From contig NZ_OY781873.1 in assembly GCF_963677075.1 (NCBI RefSeq), positions 2,815,715 through 2,879,714 on the forward strand: 64,000 bases of DNA, in the 5' to 3' direction. Below, piece by piece: positions 46,810-56,387 of this stretch (the first letter of the stretch is position 1; every line of letters begins with the position of its first letter). The notes below the pieces were generated by a model. That model made no database searches. It saw only the letters and a list, made by a program, of their open reading frames with translations, and had not been told where the DNA came from. A program made the translations under genes and the position numbers. The DNA comes from an uncultured Sphaerochaeta sp. (GTDB taxonomy: Bacteria > Spirochaetota > Spirochaetia > Sphaerochaetales > Sphaerochaetaceae).

Positions 46810-48099
46810 ATGAAAACACTCATTTCCAACGTACTCATCATACCTATGACCAAGGAAGGTTTGAGCCTTCGTGGTGATATCGGTATCGATGGGAAACATA
46901 TTGTATTTGTCGGAAAGGCAGACCCTTCCTTCAAGGCAGATCGTATCATTGATGGATTCTCATTCCTGGCAATGCCTTCTTTGGTAAATGCCCATACTCA
47001 TTTGAGCATGGAGCTAATGCGCAACTACAAGGACTCCCTGCCAACCTTGCAGGCATGGCTTGCCGAGATATTCCCAATCGAAGGGAAACTCACTGCAGAT
47101 GACGTACTTGCCGCCAGTCGTCTTGGTGTCATTGAGCTTATCCAGAGTGGGTGCACCATGTTCACTGACATGTACTTTGAACCCCAAGCAACGGCACAGG
47201 CTGTGATTGAGGGAGGTATCAGGGGAAGCATTGGGATAACACTGTTTGGCGATCTTGAAGAGAACAAAGCCCGGGTGGAAGAAAGGGAGAAATTACTGGC
47301 CCCTTACGTTGCACAAGCCAAAGGTCGTCTCACTCTCAATGTTGCCCCTCACGCCATCTATACCTGTACCCAGGAAACCTACCAATTTGCAGCATCCTGG
47401 GCAAGGCAACAGGGTAGGGTATTCCATACACATCTCAGCGAGACCAAGAAAGAAGTGGATGACTGCATAGCACAAACCGGGTTGACTCCCCCAGCCTATC
47501 TTGCAAAGATCGGCGTCTTGCAGGATGTAAAGAGCATGCTGGCCCATTGTGTTCACTTGAGCGATGAAGATATTGACCTTCTCAAGTCGTTTGACACCAC
47601 CATCGTGCACAACCCGAGCAGCAATCTCAAACTATCCAGCGGTATTGCCCCCATCGCTACCTATTTACATGCAGGAATACCGGTCGCGCTGGGTACCGAT
47701 GGGGCGAGCAGCAATAATAATCTCAACATGGTAGAGGAGATGCATATAGCCAGTCTCCTGGGAAGAGTACTGAAAACTGACGGAGAGAAATTAACGCCCT
47801 ACCAGGTATTGGAGATGGCCACCAAGCATGGTGCCGAGGCCCTGGGTATTGGTGATACGATAGGAACTCTTGAAGCTGGCAAGGAAGCAGACCTACTCCT
47901 CATTGATTTGAAGAAGAGCCACCTTACCCCGCTTAATGACCCATTCAGCGCATTGGTATATGCAGCACAAAGCTCTGATATCGATACTGTTTTCTGTCAG
48001 GGAACCATCCTCATGGAACAACGCAAAGTACAAACTCTGGATGAGTATGCAGTAATGGATGAAGTGCAGACAAGATGGGCTGATGTACTCAAACGCTAG
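46810..48099 (+). CDS. mtaD: 5-methylthioadenosine/S-adenosylhomocysteine deaminase
   Basis: A 429-residue zinc amidohydrolase. Metal motifs: NAHTHLSMELMR, HTHLSETKKEVD, AHCVHLSDED and LGTDGASSNNNLNM. The group deaminates methylthioadenosine or SAH to the inosine forms. It is 23 bases after the ligase and 13 bases before mtnA; the mtaD-mtnA neighbourhood supports methionine salvage rather than chlorohydrolase-type activity. Confidence 0.88.
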   Translation: MKTLISNVLIIPMTKEGLSLRGDIGIDGKHIVFVGKADPSFKADRIIDGFSFLAMPSLVNAHTHLSMELMRNYKDSLPTLQAWLAEIFPIEGKLTADDVLAASRLGVIELIQSGCTMFTDMYFEPQATAQAVIEGGIRGSIGITLFGDLEENKARVEEREKLLAPYVAQAKGRLTLNVAPHAIYTCTQETYQFAASWARQQGRVFHTHLSETKKEVDDCIAQTGLTPPAYLAKIGVLQDVKSMLAHCVHLSDEDIDLLKSFDTTIVHNPSSNLKLSSGIAPIATYLHAGIPVALGTDGASSNNNLNMVEEMHIASLLGRVLKTDGEKLTPYQVLEMATKHGAEALGIGDTIGTLEAGKEADLLLIDLKKSHLTPLNDPFSALVYAAQSSDIDTVFCQGTILMEQRKVQTLDEYAVMDEVQTRWADVLKR

Positions 48100-48112
48100 C
48101 AAGGAGAAGGAC

Positions 48113-49150
48113 ATGGATGAATCATTTGTAACACTTATATTCAAGAACAACACACTTACGTTGCTCGATCAACGGATCCTGCCTACCGAAGTATCATACG
48201 TGGATTGCAAAACCTATGAGGAAGTTGAGTTCGCCATCAGGGATATGATCGTACGTGGAGCTCCGGCTATCGGAGCCGCTGCAGCGTACGGAGTGTATCT
48301 GGCAGCACTTCAATGCCCAGAGGAGAAAGCATTCAAGAAAGCCTGTGAAATCCTCAGCCTTGCCAGGCCTACCGCAGTCAATCTTGGTTGGGCAATCAAC
48401 CGAATGCTGGACATCTATACTCGCAACAATATACAACCAAGGGAAGCACTCCTGAAAACATTACTCGCTGAGGCTGATGCTATCAGGGAAGAGGATATCA
48501 AGACCAACAAGCAAATGTCACGTATCGGTGCCAGGGTCGTTCCCGAGAAGGCAACCATCCTCACTCATTGCAATACCGGAGCATTGGCAACTGCAGGCTG
48601 GGGCACGGCGTTGGGTGTCATCAAGACCGCGTTCTATGACAAGAAGAATATCTTTGTGTATGCCGATGAAACACGGCCGAGATTCCAAGGAGCTCGCCTT
48701 ACCGCGTGGGAACTGATGGAAGCAAAGATTCCTTCCAAGCTTATTCCTGACAGTGCCGCAGCAACACTGATTCGTGATGGAAAAATTGATTTGGTAATCC
48801 TTGGCGGTGACCGTGTAGCGGCAAACGGCGATGTGGCGAACAAGCTGGGAACCTTTGCCCTGTCTGTCATCTGCAAGGCTTATGGAGTACCTTTCTACAG
48901 CGTTGTCCCTATTTCCACCATCGATTTCTCAATTCCCGATGGCTCTGCGATTCCCATCGAGGAGAGGGAAGCAGAGGAAGTCACCCATGTACAAGGAGTG
49001 CAAGTAGCACCAAATGGGATGGATGTCTTCAATCCTGCTTTTGATGTTACCCCTCACCAGAATCTTACGGGAATCATAACAGAGAAGGGTATCATCTATC
49101 CTCCTTTCAAGGAGAATATTGAACGACTTAGACGAGGAGAGACGCTTTAG
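48113..49150 (+). CDS. mtnA: S-methyl-5-thioribose-1-phosphate isomerase
   Basis: A 345-residue isomerase converting methylthioribose-1-phosphate to methylthioribulose-1-phosphate in methionine salvage. Motifs: RDMIVRGAPAIGAAAAYG, THCNTGALATAGWGTALG (catalytic Cys) and LVILGGDRVAANGDVANK (catalytic Asp). ATG 48113 follows AAGGAG. A terminator at 49160-49193 ends the transcript. Confidence 0.95.
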   Translation: MDESFVTLIFKNNTLTLLDQRILPTEVSYVDCKTYEEVEFAIRDMIVRGAPAIGAAAAYGVYLAALQCPEEKAFKKACEILSLARPTAVNLGWAINRMLDIYTRNNIQPREALLKTLLAEADAIREEDIKTNKQMSRIGARVVPEKATILTHCNTGALATAGWGTALGVIKTAFYDKKNIFVYADETRPRFQGARLTAWELMEAKIPSKLIPDSAAATLIRDGKIDLVILGGDRVAANGDVANKLGTFALSVICKAYGVPFYSVVPISTIDFSIPDGSAIPIEEREAEEVTHVQGVQVAPNGMDVFNPAFDVTPHQNLTGIITEKGIIYPPFKENIERLRRGETL

Positions 49151-49159
49151 AAGCTTACA

Positions 49160-49193
49160 GGCAGTGGATACCCGTTCCACTGCCAAATTTTTT
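49160..49193 (+). terminator. Terminator after mtnA
   Basis: GGCAGTGG / CCACTGCC stem, then AAATTTTTTA. Confidence 0.88.
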
Positions 49194-49413
49194 ATGTTTT
49201 TTTGGACAGGAGCGATTTTGTGGATATGACAAAAAGAGGAACAATCCATTGCGGTCCTCCTCACTCATTTTTATTGTGCCATGCCATTTACGCATACCGC
49301 AAAAAACCCTACCCCATTTTTCGGTTTTACGAAAGGCTTTACCAATTTCTCCATTTTCTATACCATCATATACAGATTATGTATATTTATACAAAGAGAG
49401 GAGCAATACCCAA

Positions 49414-50775
49414 ATGCACGAAGCAACACAACAGATCCTTGACCACGTAAAGCAAGTCGATCCCAACCAGCCGGAATTTTTTCAAGCTGTAACCTCATTC
49501 ATGGCCTCAATCGATCATTTGGTTGATGATCTGCCTCAGATTGTATATCACAAGGTCCTTGATAGGATGGTTGAACCTGAACGTGTCATCACGTTCCGCG
49601 TTCCCTGGGTAGATGACGATGGACAGCTGCAGATCAACCGCGCATTCCGTGTTCAGATGAATAGTGCAATAGGACCCTACAAAGGTGGACTGAGATTCCA
49701 CCCCTCAGTTAACCTGTCGATCTTGAAATTCCTTGCATTCGAACAGACCTTCAAGAACAGTCTGACTGGCCTAGCCATGGGTGGAGGTAAGGGCGGAAGT
49801 GACTTCAACCCCAAGGGAAAGAGCGACAACGAAGTCATGCGTTTCTGCCAGAGCATGATGACCGAACTCTCACGCCATATTGGTGAGGACACTGATATTC
49901 CAGCAGGTGATATCGGGGTCGGGGGTCGAGAAATCGGATACCTCTACGGGCAATACAGGAGGATGAAAAATCGTTCTGTCGGTATCTTGACCGGCAAGGG
50001 ACCCACCTTTGGCGGCTCCTATATCCGTCCGGAAGCAACGGGCTACGGATTGGTCTATCTTTCAGCTGCTATTCTGGAAGGCAAGGGAAAGAGCCTTCAA
50101 GGAAAGACCTGTCTTGTCAGTGGCAGTGGAAACGTTGCACAATACACCGCTGAAAAGCTGTTGCACATGGGTGCAAAACCGATCAGCATGAGCGACTCAT
50201 CGGGTATTCTCATCGATCCTTCCGGAATTGATGAGAAGAAACTTGCCTACATCAAGACTCTGAAAAATGTAAGAAGAGGAAGAATCAGCGAGTATGCCCA
50301 GCAGTTCAAGGAAGCAACCTACATCCCCCACAATGGCTCAAACGATGCCAATCCTCTGTGGGATGTAAAAGCTGACTATGCTTTCCCTTGTGCTACCCAG
50401 AATGAAATCAATGGGAATGATGCCAAAAACTTGGTAGCTAATGGGATTTCATTGGTAGGAGAAGGTGCAAATATGCCTACGACATTGGAAGCCGATGATA
50501 TCTTCAAGGAAGCAGGTGTTTTACATGCTCCTGGTAAGGCAGCCAATGCCGGTGGTGTTGCAGTCTCTGGATTGGAGATGGCACAGAACAGCCAGAAGCT
50601 CCAATGGACTCCTGAACAGGTCGACCAGCAGCTTCAACAGATCATGAAAAACATCTACGCTTCCATCAGCCAGGCAGCAGATAAGTACAGCACACAGGAC
50701 AACTTCGTCGATGGTGCAAACATTGCTGGATTCCTGAAAGTAAGCGAGGCCATGATTGCCCAAGGATATGTGTAA
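49414..50775 (+). CDS. gdhA: Glutamate dehydrogenase (NADP type)
   Basis: A 453-residue hexameric-type dehydrogenase aminating 2-oxoglutarate. MNSAIGPYKGGLRFHPSVN, catalytic-Lys loop GGGKGGSDFNPKG, PAGDIGVGGREIGYLYGQY, and Rossmann motif VSGSGNVAQYTAEKLL. The open frame extends 55 codons upstream, but ATG 49414 is the family start and has AGGAG about ten bases before it. The 220-base upstream region is A/T rich and should contain the promoter. Confidence 0.95.
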   Translation: MHEATQQILDHVKQVDPNQPEFFQAVTSFMASIDHLVDDLPQIVYHKVLDRMVEPERVITFRVPWVDDDGQLQINRAFRVQMNSAIGPYKGGLRFHPSVNLSILKFLAFEQTFKNSLTGLAMGGGKGGSDFNPKGKSDNEVMRFCQSMMTELSRHIGEDTDIPAGDIGVGGREIGYLYGQYRRMKNRSVGILTGKGPTFGGSYIRPEATGYGLVYLSAAILEGKGKSLQGKTCLVSGSGNVAQYTAEKLLHMGAKPISMSDSSGILIDPSGIDEKKLAYIKTLKNVRRGRISEYAQQFKEATYIPHNGSNDANPLWDVKADYAFPCATQNEINGNDAKNLVANGISLVGEGANMPTTLEADDIFKEAGVLHAPGKAANAGGVAVSGLEMAQNSQKLQWTPEQVDQQLQQIMKNIYASISQAADKYSTQDNFVDGANIAGFLKVSEAMIAQGYV

Positions 50776-50797
50776 TAAATTCATGCTTTCACTTTAC

Positions 50798-50826
50798 GGC
50801 AGGCTGAAAAGCCTGCCTTATTTTTA
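50798..50826 (+). terminator. Terminator after gdhA
   Basis: GGCAGGCT, loop GAAA, AGCCTGCC, then TTATTTTT. Confidence 0.92.
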
Positions 50827-50903
50827 CCTGTACCCTATTAGGAATAAAACCCACTGTACTACCGGCGAAATTTAGGGTATCATGGAAGGCAAGGAGAATA
50901 GCT

Positions 50904-51284
50904 ATGAAAGATCAGATTTTCTACATTTGTAAGCACTGTGGCAACATTGCTGTGAAGGTTGTTGACAGAGGTCCGAAACTCTCTTGCTGTGGCGAGGAGA
51001 TGGCCCCCTTGAAGGCAAACACCGTTGATGCAGCCCAGGAGAAGCATGTTCCTGTTGTAAGCATTGAAGGGAACAAGCTGAGTGTGAATGTAGGTTCCGT
51101 GGATCATCCAATGACCCAGGAACACCACATCGAGTTCATCTATGTCCAGACTGAAAAGGGTGGCATGAGAAAGGCTCTCCCTGTTGACGGAAAGCCACAC
51201 GCAACCTTTGCCCTCGATGAGGACAAGGCTGTTGCTGTTTACGAGTATTGCAACCTACATGGACTCTGGAAGGTCGATCTCTAG
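50904..51284 (+). CDS. dfx: Superoxide reductase, desulfoferrodoxin type
   Basis: A 126-residue two-iron protein that reduces superoxide to peroxide. The N-terminal desulforedoxin centre uses Cys9, Cys12, Cys28 and Cys29 (YICKHCG, LSCCGE). The catalytic iron ligands are His48 (EKHVPV), His68 and His74 (DHPMTQEHHIE), Cys116 and His119 (YCNLHG). The peroxide formed would be the substrate of rubrerythrin elsewhere in the window. GGAG precedes the ATG. Confidence 0.97.
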   Translation: MKDQIFYICKHCGNIAVKVVDRGPKLSCCGEEMAPLKANTVDAAQEKHVPVVSIEGNKLSVNVGSVDHPMTQEHHIEFIYVQTEKGGMRKALPVDGKPHATFALDEDKAVAVYEYCNLHGLWKVDL

Positions 51285-51994
51285 GATTGTACCAACGTTT
51301 CCACCAGCTTGGCTTCCAAAGCCAACAGTGATGCATCACCGATATTCCTCGCATTGCGGGGAATATCTATTTTTTGGTACAACAGTGGTTGTTTTGGGTC
51401 ACCCAGACAACACACTGCATCACCAAGCAAGATGGCTTCCTTAGGGTCATGAGTAACAAACAGCGTAGTTTTTGGACTCTCTTCCCATAATCTGATGAAA
51501 GCATGCACAAGAGCATACTTCAATTTGATATCCAAGCTCTGGAAAGGCTCATCGAGCAACATGAGATTACACTGGTGAGCAAAGGCTCTTGCAATCGCAA
51601 CACGCTGCCTCATTCCACCTGAGAGCTGATGAGGATAGAGTGATAAACTCTCCTGCAGCCCAACAAGATCAAGATAGTGCAAAGCACGCTCTTCTCTCTC
51701 ATGTCTCTCCTTACAGGAGGAGCGAAGGGCAAGCTCGACATTCTCATATACGGTACTGGAGGGAAGTAGTCTTGGCTCCTGGAAGAGATAACTGATTACC
51801 CCTTGCTCACCATCTTCCTTTTCAATTGTCCCTTCATCTGGTTGCAGTAATCCAGAAGCCATTTGCAACAAGGTTGTCTTTCCTTCACCTGATGGCCCGA
51901 CAACAGAGAGTATCGTTGAAGGAGGTACCTCAAGACTGAAACGATCGAAAACCTGGTTCTCACCGTATCGCTTGGAGATATTCAAGAAACGCAT
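51281..51994 (-). CDS. ABC importer ATP-binding protein (SsuB/TauB-like)
   Basis: A 237-residue ABC ATPase. Walker A GPSGEGKTTLLQ, signature LSGGMRQRVAIARAF, Walker B LMLLDEPFQSLD, H-loop VTHDPKEA. The class serves nitrate, sulfonate, taurine and pyrimidine-precursor importers. Its start overlaps the permease stop by 13 bases, and its stop overlaps the end of dfx on the opposite strand. Confidence 0.9.
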   Translation of the reverse strand: MRFLNISKRYGENQVFDRFSLEVPPSTILSVVGPSGEGKTTLLQMASGLLQPDEGTIEKEDGEQGVISYLFQEPRLLPSSTVYENVELALRSSCKERHEREERALHYLDLVGLQESLSLYPHQLSGGMRQRVAIARAFAHQCNLMLLDEPFQSLDIKLKYALVHAFIRLWEESPKTTLFVTHDPKEAILLGDAVCCLGDPKQPLLYQKIDIPRNARNIGDASLLALEAKLVETLVQS

Positions 51995-52764
51995 GGAACC
52001 CTCCTCGCATCGAGGCGATGCTTCAGAGCGCCGATTCCATCCACCACGAAGGCAAAAACCAGATCTCCAAAGGCTGTAAGGAAAACGGCGATCAAGGTCC
52101 AGGAGAGCACCCTGTCAGTCTCCAGCTGTACTTGGGCAAGTTGCATCCTCGATCCAACACCATACTGGGGGACCGTCAATACCTCTGCAGCAATTACCAC
52201 TTTCCAAACCATCGAAAGCGCAGTCTTTGCACCAGTGACAAAGAAAGGAACCAAGGAAGGAATAAAGAAATGTACCAGCTTTGTCTGTTTTGAGAATCCG
52301 TAGAGGTCACACATCTCATCGAGATTGGAATCAAGTTGCCTTACTCCCATCTCCATCTGTACAAACATTACCGGAAACCCCATAAGAAAGGCTGAGAACA
52401 AGGGTACCGTTCCACTGGAGAACCAGATAAAGGCAAGCAGAATAACGCTCATCACCGGTACCGCTTTCAGTGTCGTGACAAACGGTTTCAAGAAGGTGGA
52501 GAGCAAGGTGAACCTACCAGCAAGCACCCCAAGGATTGAAGCACTCACAAGAATGATCAGGAAACTCTCCAATGCCCTGAGAACAGTGAACAGCACATTT
52601 GCAGTAAAGACCGGTTCACGTACCAAGCCAAGCAAGGTAGTGAAAACCGGTCCTAGACTGGGAAGCAGAATCTGACTATCGAGCCACATGGAGGCAACCT
52701 GCCAAATGATGAGCAGGATTCCCGAAGCAAGAAGAAGTACCAGATCCCGCTTCACATAACGCAT
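51982..52764 (-). CDS. ABC importer permease (SsuC/TauC-like)
   Basis: A 260-residue inner-membrane permease with about six hydrophobic segments. The coupling loop is EMCDLYGFSKQTKLVHFFIPS, equivalent to the EAA motif. Middle gene of the binding protein-permease-ATPase operon; ten bases separate it from the binding protein. Confidence 0.9.
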   Translation of the reverse strand: MRYVKRDLVLLLASGILLIIWQVASMWLDSQILLPSLGPVFTTLLGLVREPVFTANVLFTVLRALESFLIILVSASILGVLAGRFTLLSTFLKPFVTTLKAVPVMSVILLAFIWFSSGTVPLFSAFLMGFPVMFVQMEMGVRQLDSNLDEMCDLYGFSKQTKLVHFFIPSLVPFFVTGAKTALSMVWKVVIAAEVLTVPQYGVGSRMQLAQVQLETDRVLSWTLIAVFLTAFGDLVFAFVVDGIGALKHRLDARRVPCVS

Positions 52765-52774
52765 GTGCTACTCC

Positions 52775-53749
52775 TTACAGATATAAATTGTCTGCAGGAA
52801 CCGCACCACCGATGGCTGCTGGACTGAAGGAATGGAGGAACCTGTAATAAGCCTGTACTTCCTCTTTCGCTTCTTGACTGGGCACAAATACCAAGTTACA
52901 GAAAGGAATGGAAGGAGTAGCCAATGCAGCCTTCATGATCCCTGCCTCCTCAATTGCCTTTCCAGCTGCTTGGGGTTCTGCGTTGACCCATGTTACAGAA
53001 TCTTCATAGGCATCGAGGATATCCTCTAGTGCTTCCGGGTGTTTCTCTGCAAACTGTTCACTTACCACCATAACACTCATTGGATAGTTTGCAACTCCAG
53101 AAAGTTCCTCATAGAGCGCTTGTACATCAACAACTTCTTTTGCACGCTTGCTTCCATTGAGAATCATGGAAACAAACGGCTGTGGCAACATGACCAGGGA
53201 CACCTTTCCAGCAATGGTCAGCTGTGCAAGCTGTGCAGGACTGGCTACAGAATAGTCAAGGATTACATCCACTCCAGCCTCAAGACCAGCTTCCCTGAGC
53301 AACAGCTGGGCCATCTGATCGGGAGTGGATCCAGCACCGGGTACATGTACCGTTTTTCCCAGTAGATCGTCCACACCTTGAACCGATCCATCACTGGAAA
53401 CTACGCTGAGCATCCCATTACCGATAACTGCAGCAAGCTTGATCTTGACTCCCTTATTGTAGATATTCGCAGCAAGATTGGAAGGAAGACAGGCAAAATC
53501 GAGCTCCCCATTGGCCAGGCGGGCTACCACTTCATTGGGAGAAGGGAATACCTGCATTGCAATCTGAATGTCCTCGGTGATTCTTCCACCATTCTCATTC
53601 AGGGCAACAGAAGAAAATCCAGTAGGTCCGGCCATGACAGCGAACTGAACTTCCAATGGCGAGTCAACCGGAGTCTCAGCAACCGGCTGTGCCCCGATTG
53701 CCACCATGGCAAGCAAGGCTACGAAAACAAGACTGATTTTGTGTTTCAT
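52775..53749 (-). CDS. ABC importer substrate-binding protein (SsuA/THI5-like)
   Basis: A 324-residue exported binding protein. Signal peptide ends near AIGAQPVAET. The NMT1/SsuA-like core reads PNEVVARLANGELDFACLPSN and LLGKTVHVPGAGSTPDQMA. The ligand is not determinable; sulfonates, aliphatic amides or thiamine/riboflavin precursors are all carried by this group. No riboswitch is visible in the 44-base gap from tyrS. ATG 53749 follows GGGAG. Confidence 0.88.
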   Translation of the reverse strand: MKHKISLVFVALLAMVAIGAQPVAETPVDSPLEVQFAVMAGPTGFSSVALNENGGRITEDIQIAMQVFPSPNEVVARLANGELDFACLPSNLAANIYNKGVKIKLAAVIGNGMLSVVSSDGSVQGVDDLLGKTVHVPGAGSTPDQMAQLLLREAGLEAGVDVILDYSVASPAQLAQLTIAGKVSLVMLPQPFVSMILNGSKRAKEVVDVQALYEELSGVANYPMSVMVVSEQFAEKHPEALEDILDAYEDSVTWVNAEPQAAGKAIEEAGIMKAALATPSIPFCNLVFVPSQEAKEEVQAYYRFLHSFSPAAIGGAVPADNLYL

Positions 53750-53769
53750 CACATATCTCCCTATGGAAA

Positions 53770-53787
53770 GAGGGGGTAATCCCCCTC
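53770..53787 (-). terminator. Hairpin between tyrS and the ABC importer
   Basis: GAGGGGG, loop ATTA, CCCCCTC, then TTTCC on the minus strand. The short T-run suggests partial termination. Confidence 0.5.
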
Positions 53788-53793
53788 CTTCAC

Positions 53794-55050
53794 TTATTCT
53801 ACACTGATACGGAAATACCGCTTCTTTCCAGCACGGAGAATCAACTCCCCATACTCATCCAGATAGGAGGAGTCGATGAGTGTCTTGGGATTCTCAACAC
53901 GTTGTTCCCCGATCCATGCACCTCCACCTGTTACCAATCGTCGGGCATCACTGTTGGTTGCAGCCAAGTCAGTCCGGCTGAACAAATCCAACACTCCAAT
54001 ACCTGAGTCCAGCTCTGCCTTACTGATGGTCAGTGAAGGCATTCCTTCACGCCCATCGATGCCCAGATTGGCACCATTGAACATCGCTTTTGCTGCAGTT
54101 CTGGCCTTTTCGGCCTCTTCTTCGCCATGAATGATCTTTGTCTGTTCATAGGCAAGACGGTCCTTTGCATCGTTGATATTGACGTTTTCGCCCTCATACT
54201 GAGCAATTTCCTCAAGAGAAAGGAAGGTAAAGAGCTTAAGGAACCTCACCACATCTGCGTCGTTGACATTTCTCCAGTACTGGTAGAAATCATAGGCACT
54301 GAAGAGTTCTGGATCGAGGAAAACCGCACCCTTCTCGCTCTTGCCCATCTTGTGTCCATCTGCGCGGGTGATCAGGTTGAATGTCAAACCATAACATTCA
54401 GGACCACCAAGTTTTCTGATCAACTCGATGCCACTGACAATATTCCCCCACTGATCATCCCCTCCGATCTGCAGGCGGCAGCCATGATCACGGTTGAGAA
54501 TGTGAAAATCGTAGGACTGCAGAAGCTGATAGTTGAACTCAATGAAGGAGAGCCCACGCTCGAGGCGTTGCTTGTATGATTCAAAGGTAAGCATCCTATT
54601 CACCGAGAAATGCTTTCCAATCTCCCGGAGGAAGGTGATATAGTTCAATCCATTGAGCCAGTCTGCATTATTCAATGCAACAGCTTTTCCTTTTCCACCC
54701 TCCGGCTGCTCGCTGAAGTCAACAACTGTTCCGAGCTGTTCCTTGATGGAGGCACAGTTCTTCTCAATCTGCTCAACGGTGAGCATCCTTCGCATCTCTG
54801 TCTTTCCTGAAGGATCCCCAATCATGGCAGTTCCACCTCCGACAAGTGCGATAGGGTTATGACCTGCGTTCTGCAGATGGTGCATGGCAAAAAACGGCAC
54901 CATATGACCAATATGAAGACTCTTACCGGTTGGATCTGCACCTACATAGAAGGTAACAGGACCTGCATCCATCAGGTCACTGAGCGCATCGTAATCGGTA
55001 CATGCTTTGACGAACCCTCGGTCTATCAGGGTCTGTAGGGCTTTATTCAT
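53794..55050 (-). CDS. tyrS: Tyrosyl-tRNA synthetase
   Basis: A 418-residue class I synthetase. HIGH motif in DPTGKSLHIGHMVPF, tyrosine-binding YQLLQSYDF, KMSKS loop HKMGKSEKGAV, and a C-terminal S4 RNA-binding domain (RLVTGGGAWIGEQRVENP). ATG 55050 is four bases after the glyS stop; the longer open frame is not needed. Confidence 0.97.
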   Translation of the reverse strand: MNKALQTLIDRGFVKACTDYDALSDLMDAGPVTFYVGADPTGKSLHIGHMVPFFAMHHLQNAGHNPIALVGGGTAMIGDPSGKTEMRRMLTVEQIEKNCASIKEQLGTVVDFSEQPEGGKGKAVALNNADWLNGLNYITFLREIGKHFSVNRMLTFESYKQRLERGLSFIEFNYQLLQSYDFHILNRDHGCRLQIGGDDQWGNIVSGIELIRKLGGPECYGLTFNLITRADGHKMGKSEKGAVFLDPELFSAYDFYQYWRNVNDADVVRFLKLFTFLSLEEIAQYEGENVNINDAKDRLAYEQTKIIHGEEEAEKARTAAKAMFNGANLGIDGREGMPSLTISKAELDSGIGVLDLFSRTDLAATNSDARRLVTGGGAWIGEQRVENPKTLIDSSYLDEYGELILRAGKKRYFRISVE

Positions 55051-55054
55051 TGTA

Positions 55055-56383
55055 CTACTCCACTCGCTTGTATGCTTTGTTTGCTTCCTTGATCGTTGCA
55101 ACCAAAGTTGCAATGCTCACACGGCTCTGTTCCATACTGTCCCTGTATCGTAGGGTGACCGTGTTGTCTTCCAGAGTTTGGTAATCAACGGTAACACAGT
55201 ATGGGGTTCCAATCTCATCCATCCTGCGATATCTACGCCCGATCGCGCCACTAATATCGAAGAAGGTTGAGAAGTCATCTCTCAGTTCCTTCTCAAGCTT
55301 GGAAGCAAATTCCGCGATTCCGTCTTTCTTGACCAGAGGAAGAACCGCAACAGTTACAGGAGCAATGTTCGGATGGAAGTGCAGCACCGTCCTGACATCT
55401 CCCCCTTCCAAGGTCTCTTCCTCATATGCATCGCTCAGTGCCATCAATACATTACGGGTTAAGCCAGCTGAGGTTTCCACAACATAAGGGATGTAGCGCT
55501 GGTTATCCTCAGGATCAAGATACGTAAGATCTTTCCCACTGAACTTCTGATGCTGTCCAAGGTCGTAATCGGTCCGGTTATGGACACCCTCAAGTTCCTG
55601 CCAGCCCATGGGGAAGAGGAACTGAATATCATAGGCATCCTTTGCGTAGAAAGCCAGCTCGTCTGGGCCATGCTGATGCCACCTGAGGCTGCTTGGCTTG
55701 ATACCCATCTTATGATAGAAAGCCATCCGCTGTTCACGCCAATAGCCGAACCATGTCTCGTCAGTCCCAGGCTTACAGAACCACTGCATCTCCATCTGCT
55801 CGAATTCACAGGAGCGGAAGATAAAATTCTTCGTGGTGATCTCGTTTCTGAAGGACTTGCCTACCTGTGCAATTCCGAAGGGAACCTTCACACGGCTTGA
55901 GGATACCACATTCTTGAAATCTGCATAGATTCCCTGGGCAGTCTCAGGTCGAAGGTAAATGGTTGAGCCTCCGTCAAGATTTGCGCCAATGTGAGTCGCG
56001 AACATAAGATTGAAATTTCTTGGTTCTGTAAAACTATCGCGAGTACCACAAGTGGGACAAGCACCGCCGAGATCAATCTGATCGGCACGGAATCGAGACT
56101 TGCACTGCTTGCAGTCAACCATGGGGTCACTGAAGTTGGACACATGTCCACTCGCTTCCCAGACTCGGGGGTGCATGAGGATGGAGGCATCCAATCCTAC
56201 GATATCATCATGGATCTGGGTCATCTCTTTCCACCAGAAATCGCGGATATTGTTTTTCAGCTGAACACCCAGTGGCCCGTAGTCATAGGCACCATTCAAA
56301 CCACCATAAATTTCACTTGACTGAAAAATAAATCCACGTCGCTTACATAAGGAGACAATCTTATCCATCGTTACTTCTGCCAT
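55055..56383 (-). CDS. glyS: Glycyl-tRNA synthetase, dimeric alpha2 type
   Basis: A 442-residue class II synthetase of the single-chain type used by Gram-positives and spirochetes. Class II motifs: FRNEITTKNFIFRSCEFEQMEM (2) and the ATP-binding VVETSAGLTRNVLMAL (3). The zinc-like segment DCKQCKSRFRAD / GGACPTCGTRD is intact. Sits between gltX and tyrS with gaps of four bases each. Confidence 0.97.
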   Translation of the reverse strand: MAEVTMDKIVSLCKRRGFIFQSSEIYGGLNGAYDYGPLGVQLKNNIRDFWWKEMTQIHDDIVGLDASILMHPRVWEASGHVSNFSDPMVDCKQCKSRFRADQIDLGGACPTCGTRDSFTEPRNFNLMFATHIGANLDGGSTIYLRPETAQGIYADFKNVVSSSRVKVPFGIAQVGKSFRNEITTKNFIFRSCEFEQMEMQWFCKPGTDETWFGYWREQRMAFYHKMGIKPSSLRWHQHGPDELAFYAKDAYDIQFLFPMGWQELEGVHNRTDYDLGQHQKFSGKDLTYLDPEDNQRYIPYVVETSAGLTRNVLMALSDAYEEETLEGGDVRTVLHFHPNIAPVTVAVLPLVKKDGIAEFASKLEKELRDDFSTFFDISGAIGRRYRRMDEIGTPYCVTVDYQTLEDNTVTLRYRDSMEQSRVSIATLVATIKEANKAYKRVE

Positions 56384-56387
56384 TTGC

